Positions 58,240 through 64,000 of a stretch of 64,000 bases of DNA are shown here, one piece after another. A program made the translations under genes and the position numbers. Source of the DNA: CAZTNW01 sp964614945 (GTDB lineage Bacteria > Caldisericota > JANLFM01); contig CAZTNW010000003.1 of the NCBI GenBank assembly GCA_964614945.1, forward strand, positions 124,001-188,000, read 5' to 3'. Numbering within the stretch: position 1 is the first letter of the stretch; the number at the start of each line of letters is the position of its first letter. The notes beneath the pieces are model-generated. The model ran no database searches. It was given only the letters and a program-made list of their open reading frames with translations, and was not told the origin of the DNA.

Positions 58240-58288
58240 GCTCAACCTGGGATCTCACCCGAGGGAAACTCCGCCCCGGAGAGGGACC

Positions 58289-59335
58289 TCACAGGCTTTT
58301 CCTGGCTGAGCTGGCCGGGTAAAGATCGGGCTTCAGGAACCAGTGGCTGACCACCCAGCGCAGGGCAAACATGCCCACGAAAACACCTATCCAGAGGTTA
58401 AAAAATCTGCTGATGATCGTCGCAGTTGCTGCCTGATTCAGAGGGACATCCATCGCGGAAAGAAGAGCCATGATCCCCCCTTCCACTACTCCCACTCCCC
58501 CGGGGGACATGGATATCCCGCCGACCAGATAGGTGGAGTTGAGAACAAACATCGCCTCAAGAAATGTCACATTTGGGGCCATGCTAAGTAAGAGATAATA
58601 GAAGGAGCTCGTCTGCATCAAAGCGCAGAAGGAGCTGAGTAGAGCGCAGACGAGTAGAATTTTGCCGTCGAAGGCCATTAGCACTGCCCGGTAAAATGAT
58701 TCGCACGATTCCCCCAGTTTAGCCCAGCGCGGCTTTTTCCCGAGGAAACGGATCAAGGCGAAAACCGCTCTCTTCCGCTTGATCAGAAAGAGGGTGACGA
58801 GGAAGAAGGTAAGGATTAGAAGAAGCGCACTCCATCCATATTTGAACTGAACGGCGCCGATGAGCGCCAGGAGTAGGATCCCTAAACCATCCGTTAATCT
58901 CTCCGCAAAGACAATGGGGAGGGATGTATGAAGCGGTATATTCGATTTCTTTTCCATGATCAGGGCCTTGATGGCCTCCCCTAAATTGCCAGGGGTAGCC
59001 GAGAGGGAAAGTCCGGAGATGAAGGTGATCAAAGACGATTTGCGATCCATCTCGAAAGCAAAGGGCCGGAGCAAGATTTGCCACCTGAGAAAACGGACAG
59101 AGTAATCCGTCAGAGAGAAAACCGTCACAAGGACGAGGACTCCGAGGGGAAGGCTGATAAACTGCCTTCCAACCGCCCTAATATCCGAAACAAAAGCCAT
59201 AATGACGAGGACAAACAGGCCGATCAGGGTGATTAGGGTGATTTTCGTCTTCCAGGCCCTCAGATCGACTCTATTCTTTCCCTCTTCTACCCCACCTCGA
59301 TTTCCTCGAGGGAAGATATCACGAAGTCCGCGCAT
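58289..59335 (-). CDS. Flippase-like membrane protein (LPG synthase TM/UPF0104 family)
   Basis: About 348 residues with eight or more helices. The family signatures are VRFLRWQILLRPFAFEM, ISGLSLSATPGNLGEAIKALIME, VFAERLTDGLGILLLA and the late LVGGISMSPGGVGVVEGGIMALL. Such proteins include the membrane part of lysyl-phosphatidylglycerol synthase and glycan flippase-like proteins; no synthase domain is attached. The start is uncertain: ATG 59335 overlaps the upstream HAD gene by 49 nt; no better codon with a ribosome site was found. Confidence 0.82.
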   Translation of the reverse strand: MRGLRDIFPRGNRGGVEEGKNRVDLRAWKTKITLITLIGLFVLVIMAFVSDIRAVGRQFISLPLGVLVLVTVFSLTDYSVRFLRWQILLRPFAFEMDRKSSLITFISGLSLSATPGNLGEAIKALIMEKKSNIPLHTSLPIVFAERLTDGLGILLLALIGAVQFKYGWSALLLILTFFLVTLFLIKRKRAVFALIRFLGKKPRWAKLGESCESFYRAVLMAFDGKILLVCALLSSFCALMQTSSFYYLLLSMAPNVTFLEAMFVLNSTYLVGGISMSPGGVGVVEGGIMALLSAMDVPLNQAATATIISRFFNLWIGVFVGMFALRWVVSHWFLKPDLYPASSARKSL

Positions 59336-60033
59336 TCCTGCAATTTTGCTGCTGGCTGTGCTCCGGTCGTCACCCCGATGGAATGCTTTACTCCGGCATT
59401 TCTCCCCATAAAGGCATCCAGACAGGAGTCTCCGACGACAACGCAATCCTCCGCGAGAATGCCCAGTCTCTCTACACATTTCCAGACCAGATCAGGTGCT
59501 GGCTTGGGGTGCAGGACTTCATCCACACCCACGATCAAATCGAAGAGAGGAAGCCAGCCCAAACTTCCCATCATCTGCAGAGTACGCTCACGGCCGTCTC
59601 CCGTCGCTAGAGCCAGAAGAAATCCTGCCCCGTGTAGTGCTCGCAATTTTTCCAATGCGAAAGGAAGAGGGACTAGATTTCGTTTGAGGTCGATCTGTTT
59701 ATCAGCTTCCTGGAAAATCGTCTGCGCCAACTGGCGTGCCTCAGGCCAGGGGAAGCCGTTTCTGTAAAGGAGGCCAGCGCACAAGACCTCTTCCTCTCTT
59801 CTCGCGGCCACGGCCAGCGGGCCCAGAGGATCGAGGTCCTCACGCGCAGGATCATAGCCGCATGCCTGAGCGAAGGCGGGGGATAAACCAGTTCCGACTT
59901 CTCGCTCCAGAGTCCTCAAGCGCGCGTGAAAAAGGTCGCGCAGGACGGGGCGCAGATCAATCAATGTCCCGTCTTTGTCAAAGATCAGCGCGCGGCAGGA
60001 TACCTCCCGCCCATGAATTCTAAGAGCTGGCAT
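59287..60033 (-). CDS. HAD-superfamily hydrolase (phosphoglycolate-phosphatase-like)
   Basis: A 248-residue HAD phosphatase with all four motifs: FDKDGTLIDLRP (DxDGT), ALATGDGRERTLQMM, HPKPAPDLVWKCVERLG (Lys) and CVVVGDSCLDAFMGRNAG. The Gph-like cap is helical. Start ATG 60033 with a TACAAT 6 nt upstream and no ribosome site, so it may be leaderless; the frame continues upstream to 60099 without support. It overlaps the flippase gene. Confidence 0.87.
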   Translation of the reverse strand: MPALRIHGREVSCRALIFDKDGTLIDLRPVLRDLFHARLRTLEREVGTGLSPAFAQACGYDPAREDLDPLGPLAVAARREEEVLCAGLLYRNGFPWPEARQLAQTIFQEADKQIDLKRNLVPLPFALEKLRALHGAGFLLALATGDGRERTLQMMGSLGWLPLFDLIVGVDEVLHPKPAPDLVWKCVERLGILAEDCVVVGDSCLDAFMGRNAGVKHSIGVTTGAQPAAKLQECADFVISSLEEIEVG

Positions 60034-60115
60034 AGCAGAATTGTAGCAGATCGGGGCGAAGTAAGAGGAAAAAGTAGTACAATGATAAGGGTTAAGCAAC
60101 CGTTAAGAGCTTGAG

Positions 60116-62431
60116 TTGAAACGTAAAGAGGGAAAAGGAAAGGGTCCAACTGAATTCCCCGGGGAATTGGGGGCAGATCTCCTGAGGAGGTTTTCTCTCC
60201 GATCCCGTTCACTTCTGCTTTCCGATTGCCTCTTCTCGCCTTTTTTGAACAAATTTCTCGACTGGCTCAACCGCCCGGCAGGTAAGGGTGATCCACCCAT
60301 CGCGGATTTGGTCGCTGATTTCAGCCGGGTTTCCCTCTCCCTCCCTTCAATCTGTGAACTGCTCGAGGAGGCTAAGGAACTCAAGGCGCAGGGAATAAAC
60401 TCTCCGGAGGAGAAGCAAAAGCTGGAAAAGAGGTTTTCCTCTTTCCTCCTCACCCTGCTTGGCAACCTGCCCGGCTCACGCCTTCCGAACTCAATAGGAG
60501 AAATGGAAGAGGGCATCCTGCGGCAGGTGGAAAGGTACTTTCCCAGCAAAGACTCAGGGGCTCTGTCGCTGGCTTTAGAAAGACTCAATGCAGCCTGGGG
60601 CCTGGAAAAATCGGCAATCGTAAGGAGCTGGCAGGACAAAAAGACATTTTGGCTCGCTCAGACGAATATATCCGATGAAGAAAAAGCCTCGCTCGGCGAG
60701 ACCATCCTTGCGAGAGGGGCACCGGAGGAGGCGAATTCCTGGATCATTCTCCCTCTTGGCGAACACGCCGAGCTCAGGGACCTGCTATTGTGCCACCCGG
60801 GCGCAGACAACCTCCTACTTACGAGAGAATGGGAGGGTTTTTCCCGAACAATCAGTGACATTTGGATGAAAAATAGGCTCCAGGAGCAATTGAGAGAGGA
60901 CCTGGAGAAAATAGGAAATCTCTTCCGCTACGAGTCCTCTCTCCTTCTTGTCCAGGACAGGGGCGTGATGATCAAGGAGATCGCCGATGCAGCGCGAAAT
61001 CTGATCAAGGCGGATACGGTGATCTTTCTGGAATACGTCGAGGAAGAGAATTGCCTGCGACCAATTTACGCCCTGCATCCTCATGCGGAAAAAGTATACC
61101 GTGTTTCGATCCCATTAGGAGAAGGGATTAGTGGACTGGCAGCTTCACGCAAAGCGCTGATTATGACACTCGACCCCTGGGAAGACGAGAGAGTGTTCCG
61201 CTTCTCGGGGAGGGCGGAGGGATCAGAAACGGCTTTGCTTTCAATCCCTCTGCTCGAAAGGGACCAGCTCTTCGGGGTGCTTACCCTCGCCAGGTGCGAG
61301 GGTAGATTCGAACAGTCCGATCTCCTGCTCCTTCAATCGTTCGGCCAACTTTTGCGGGTGCTCCTGGAAAATTTAAGGTTCGGGGAGAGAGATCGGCGAA
61401 AGGCACAGGAGACCCAGGCTCTTCTCAATCTCTCTCACGAGATCAACTCCGCTTCAGACTTAGAGAGCCTGTTTCAAGTCACGGTCCGTCAGGGAAGCCT
61501 TCTCTTTCAGGCGAAAGGGGCGATGCTCTTCATCAAGCAGCCGGGGGGGCAGTCGATCGAACTGAAGGCTAATTTTGGAGAAGAATCCAATTTTCCCCTC
61601 CCGGGTGAAATGCAACAGGCTATAGAAGCTCTGGTGCGCAATCCCCTAACCGCCTCCTTCCTCCTGAAAGGGGAAAGAGAGACGACCTTACCCTCGTTGG
61701 CCTTGCCTTTACAAGCAGGGAGGGAATTACTGGGCACCCTCTTCTTCTTGCGGGAGGAAGGGGAGTGGCAATCCGACGAAATACTCCGGGCGGACACTTT
61801 TGCCTCGCAGGTGGGGCTGGCGCTGAAAAACAAGTACCTTATGACTCAGTTGGAAGAGGCCGCCTTCCAGACTGTAACAGCTCTATGGGCAGCCTTTGAT
61901 GCCAAGGATCGATATTCTGCCGGACATGTGGAGAAGGTGACTGATTACGGCCTTGCCATCGCGGAGGACTTGAAGCTTGCTTCAAGGGAGAGGACGGTCT
62001 TACGCTACGCTCTGCTCCTGCACGACATCGGCAAAATTGGCATCCCGGAGCATATTCTGAATAAGCCCGGAGCCCTCAACCCGGAGGAGTGGGAGTTGAT
62101 GAAGCTGCACCCGGCAATAGGAGCCACCATCCTCAAATCCGCCGCCTTCTTGGAGGAAGTGGTCCCGATCGTCCTCCATCATCAAGAAAGATGGGATGGC
62201 TCCGGTTATCCGAACGGGCTCAAGGGGGAGGAGATCCCTCTCTTAGCGAGAATCGTCGCGGTGGCGGACGCCTACCATGCCATGACCTCCTCCCGCCCCT
62301 ACAGGGCGGCGAAGACCATGGAGGAAGCATTGCAAGAGATCGAACGGGGCGCTGGAAGCCAGTTCGATCCCCAGGTAACAAGGGCCTTCATCAGGATTTT
62401 TCGGCGCAGGGGTTCACGCCCGGGCAAATAA
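60116..62431 (+). CDS. HD-GYP domain phosphodiesterase with GAF domains
   Basis: A 771-residue c-di-GMP degradation protein. Two GAF-like domains are visible at about 275-420 (KADTVIFLEYVEEENCL, GEGISGLAASRKAL) and 430-575, the second with weak motifs. The C-terminal HD-GYP domain (from about 580) has the full set: YSAGHVEKVTDYG, HD at 636-637 in LLHDIGKIG, LKLHPAIGATIL-type segment, VLHHQERWDGSGYPNGLKGEEIP and VADAYHAMTSSRPYR. TTG start. It precedes the pilin leader in the same direction. Confidence 0.92.
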   Translation: MKRKEGKGKGPTEFPGELGADLLRRFSLRSRSLLLSDCLFSPFLNKFLDWLNRPAGKGDPPIADLVADFSRVSLSLPSICELLEEAKELKAQGINSPEEKQKLEKRFSSFLLTLLGNLPGSRLPNSIGEMEEGILRQVERYFPSKDSGALSLALERLNAAWGLEKSAIVRSWQDKKTFWLAQTNISDEEKASLGETILARGAPEEANSWIILPLGEHAELRDLLLCHPGADNLLLTREWEGFSRTISDIWMKNRLQEQLREDLEKIGNLFRYESSLLLVQDRGVMIKEIADAARNLIKADTVIFLEYVEEENCLRPIYALHPHAEKVYRVSIPLGEGISGLAASRKALIMTLDPWEDERVFRFSGRAEGSETALLSIPLLERDQLFGVLTLARCEGRFEQSDLLLLQSFGQLLRVLLENLRFGERDRRKAQETQALLNLSHEINSASDLESLFQVTVRQGSLLFQAKGAMLFIKQPGGQSIELKANFGEESNFPLPGEMQQAIEALVRNPLTASFLLKGERETTLPSLALPLQAGRELLGTLFFLREEGEWQSDEILRADTFASQVGLALKNKYLMTQLEEAAFQTVTALWAAFDAKDRYSAGHVEKVTDYGLAIAEDLKLASRERTVLRYALLLHDIGKIGIPEHILNKPGALNPEEWELMKLHPAIGATILKSAAFLEEVVPIVLHHQERWDGSGYPNGLKGEEIPLLARIVAVADAYHAMTSSRPYRAAKTMEEALQEIERGAGSQFDPQVTRAFIRIFRRRGSRPGK

Positions 62432-62484
62432 TACGCCATTTAATGAAGATTTTTTCCATAGGCTGCACAGATAGTCGAAAAAAA

Positions 62485-62493
62485 TGGTATAAT
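62485..62493 (+). promoter_or_regulatory. Extended -10 promoter of the pilin transcript
   Basis: TGGTATAAT (extended -10) with a weak -35. The predicted start is near 62500, 270 nt before the pilin gene. Confidence 0.65.
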
Positions 62494-62499
62494 AGAGAC

Positions 62500-62769
62500 C
62501 CAAAAATAATGATGTTCCGGGAACCAAAGAAGGCCAGAACCCGAAATGGGCGTCAGGGGTTCGGCTGGAGGAAGTGGCGCAACCGACTCGGTTTTTGTTT
62601 AGGCTTTTGCTTAGACTGAATGAAGCCTTGGGAAAACAAACAGAGGAACGAAGGGGTGAGCAGAAGGGGCGAGGAATAGAGAAGTTAGAAGGGGTGAGGA
62701 GGAAGCGAAGCCTCCTCACAAGAGAAGTCTTCCTCACAAAAGGAAAGTGTATAGAAGGAGGGAAACAAA
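62500..62769 (+). promoter_or_regulatory. Long structured 5' leader of the pilin gene
   Basis: No gene is supported in the 338-bp gap before pilA. The leader holds a bulged stem (GCC-GAACCC pairing with GGGTTC-GGC, 62535-62575), a small terminator-like hairpin AACCG-ACT-CGGTT with a T-run (about 62580-62597), then a purine-rich stretch with a 9-bp hairpin GTGAGGAGG / CCTCCTCAC (62694-62702, 62711-62719) and a spare 3' arm TTCCTCAC (62730-62737). I do not recognise a known riboswitch class. Confidence 0.55.
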
Positions 62770-63150
62770 TTGAAGCAAAAAGGCTTTACGCTCATCGAGC
62801 TGATTATCGTGATTGCGATCATCGGAATACTGGCGGCGATCGCCATTCCCCAATACATGAACTTCCAGGACAGGGCGCGGAGGGTAGCGGCTGCGGACTC
62901 TCTTGCCGCCGCCAGAACGGCGCTGGAGATGCGCTACGGGGAAAAGGGAAAATATGCTGATTCTGCCCAGAGTAACCTCAATTACTTAGAGAGCGAAAAA
63001 TACATCGATGCGGTATCTAAGCTCACCGCCAACTGGAATGGCTACTCTGCAACTATCACTTCCTCTACATACACCGTAACCGCTACCGCCTATGACAGAG
63101 TGCCGACTGTATTCACCTTGACCCCCACCGGTATCTCCCCCACCCCGTAG
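62770..63150 (+). CDS. pilA: Type IV pilin (class III signal peptide)
   Basis: A 126-residue pilin. The prepilin signal is MKQKG followed by FTLIELIIVIAIIGILAAIA; cleavage before Phe leaves Glu at +5. The N-terminal helix is perfectly conserved, and the C-terminal part is a small, Ser/Thr-rich beta domain without Cys. TTG start with AAGGAGG (62755-62761). It is followed by a terminator and a prepilin peptidase gene, so it is probably the major pilin or a pseudopilin. Confidence 0.95.
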   Translation: MKQKGFTLIELIIVIAIIGILAAIAIPQYMNFQDRARRVAAADSLAAARTALEMRYGEKGKYADSAQSNLNYLESEKYIDAVSKLTANWNGYSATITSSTYTVTATAYDRVPTVFTLTPTGISPTP

Positions 63151-63163
63151 CCTCAAACGTGAA

Positions 63164-63207
63164 AAAGATCAAAGCGCGGGCGAGGTTCAGCCTGCGCTTT
63201 GATCTTT
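63164..63207 (+). terminator. Intrinsic terminator after the pilin gene
   Basis: An 18-bp stem (AAAGATCAAAGCGCGGGC with GCCTGCGCTTTGATCTTT, one G-U) with an 8-nt loop, followed by CTTAT. It separates high-level pilin transcription from the prepilin peptidase gene. Confidence 0.9.
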
Positions 63208-63324
63208 CTTATAGCCGAGGACTGATGAGAACAGAGGTTACGATGGATAAAGGTCGACCTATTCCTCCTGCGTACGCCTCGTACAATCCCCCGAGGGCTT
63301 GAGGGCCAGAGGCAGAGGTGCTCG

Positions 63325-64000
63325 ATGACCTGGTCAGGAATTCTTCTTTCTTTTCTAGTTGGCCTCATCCTGGGTTCTTTTATCAATGTAATTATTTATC
63401 GCTTGCCCAGAGGGATCGCCTTCACTCGAGGTCGCTCTTTCTGCCCCTCCTGCCGGCATCCGCTCGGCGCATTTGACCTCGTTCCGCTTCTTTCTTTTCT
63501 CTTCCGTCGCGGTCGTTGCTGCTACTGCCACGCGTCTATTTCCTGGCGGTATCCGCTCGTGGAGCTATTAAGCGGCGTTGGATTGGCCCTGCTCTTCGCA
63601 TTCTTTGCTCTCACCCTCGCTTTCTTTCAGTGGGGGATCCTCTACTTTCTGCTTCTCACCCTCTTTTTCATCGACATCGAGCATCAGCTTCTCCCCGACG
63701 TTATCACTTTGCCCGGAATCGCCCTCGGTCTGGTCTTCAACTGGGCCGCGGGAAACTGGCTCGCCCCTCTGCTGGGAGCAGCGATCGGCGGAGGAGCCTT
63801 CCTCCTTATCGCCCTGCTCTGGAAAGGGGGGATGGGGGGCGGGGACGTGAAGCTCGCCCTGATGATTGGAGCTTTCCTCGGATACCCCCTTGTTTTACCT
63901 TGGTTCCTCCTCTCTTTTATAATAGGGGCGATAGGAGGAATCGTCGGGATAGTCGCTTTCAAGCTGAAGGGCAAAAGCGCGATCCCCTTCGGCCCTTATA
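63325..64000 (+). CDS. pilD: Prepilin peptidase (type IV leader peptidase), partial at window end
   Basis: Cleaves class III leaders at the membrane and often methylates the new N-terminus. The visible 225 residues read without break: an N-terminal helix (LLSFLVGLILGSFINVIIYRLP), a zinc site CPSC and CCYC, and helices carrying the two catalytic Asp motifs FFIDIEHQ and GGGDVKLAL. The visible part ends IPFGPY, near the usual C-terminus, so only a few residues are missing. ATG 63325 has GAGGTG upstream. Confidence 0.93.
   Translation, partial: MTWSGILLSFLVGLILGSFINVIIYRLPRGIAFTRGRSFCPSCRHPLGAFDLVPLLSFLFRRGRCCYCHASISWRYPLVELLSGVGLALLFAFFALTLAFFQWGILYFLLLTLFFIDIEHQLLPDVITLPGIALGLVFNWAAGNWLAPLLGAAIGGGAFLLIALLWKGGMGGGDVKLALMIGAFLGYPLVLPWFLLSFIIGAIGGIVGIVAFKLKGKSAIPFGPY

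Noticed and set aside
62500..62600. Known GEMM-I or c-di-GMP-II riboswitch
   Set aside because: The conserved cores of these classes were not found in the leader.

Overview
The window comes from a bacterial chromosome of moderately high GC content and high coding density. It carries ordinary bacterial genes (ssrA and smpB, rplM-rpsI, eno, murI, rph, rdgB, glnA, clpB), four single tRNAs and no recognisable phage, insertion sequence or CRISPR array. Cell-wall genes (murI, a secreted SH3/AMIN amidase, glmM inside a c-di-AMP operon) with no visible lipopolysaccharide or outer-membrane genes suggest a monoderm-like organisation. ADP-forming acyl-CoA synthetase, ornithine racemase, OTCase, a class III aminotransferase and a D-cysteine desulfhydrase-like enzyme suggest an anaerobic amino-acid or peptide fermenter. 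I cannot place it in a phylum from sequence alone; Chloroflexota, deep Actinobacteriota and uncultured thermophile-related lineages are all possible. Several genes have a -10 hexamer only 6 to 8 nt before the start codon and no Shine-Dalgarno, so leaderless mRNAs look common.

Layout. 1-3.7 kb: heat-shock cluster (tail of a probable Hsp20, CbpA/DnaJ, ClpB). 3.6-9.97 kb: YjbQ, a GNAT, a PHP phosphatase, a PLP desulfhydrase/deaminase, a ClpP-fold membrane serine protease, a HAD hydrolase and enolase. 10-14.5 kb: polysaccharide deacetylase lipoprotein, DegV, MFS and MATE exporters. 14.5-18.5 kb: signalling pair of a GAF-GGDEF cyclase and a three-GAF histidine kinase. 18.6-23.5 kb: ADP-forming acyl-CoA synthetase, then a MocR regulator / ECF S-component / flavin-reductase operon. 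23.5-28.5 kb: TrmH, tRNA-His, small zinc-ribbon membrane proteins, DUF2007, AlkD-like protein, DUF2148 protein and a DMT exporter with a histidine-rich tail. 28.5-34.9 kb: tRNA-Arg, a frameshifted DNA glycosylase, tRNA-Pro, and the rdgB-rph-murI-amidase block.

35-42.8 kb: NhaD-like antiporter, GNAT, macro-domain protein, PAS protein, ssrA (tmRNA) and smpB flanking a secreted protein of unknown function, and a four-gene operon ending in an ECF sigma factor and its zinc anti-sigma factor. 42.8-50.9 kb: one tightly packed seven-gene minus-strand operon (class III aminotransferase, ornithine racemase, COG2403 GTPase, OTCase, CdaA, CdaR/YbbR, GlmM) that joins ornithine metabolism to c-di-AMP synthesis and wall-precursor synthesis; CdaA has a substituted RHR motif. 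51-55.6 kb: rplM-rpsI with a clear promoter and terminator, tRNA-Val, NurA, ferritin-like protein and glutamine synthetase. 55.6-60 kb: a GNAT and a methyltransferase, each broken by two apparent one-base deletions, around RlmD, then a flippase-like membrane protein and a HAD hydrolase. 60-64 kb: a GAF/HD-GYP protein, a strong promoter with a long structured leader, a type IV pilin, a terminator, and a prepilin peptidase cut by the window end.

How it fits together: c-di-GMP enzymes (GGDEF at 14.5 kb, HD-GYP at 60 kb) share the window with a type IV pilus locus. A c-di-AMP cyclase is co-transcribed with its regulator and GlmM. Trans-translation RNA and protein partner sit within 2 kb of each other.
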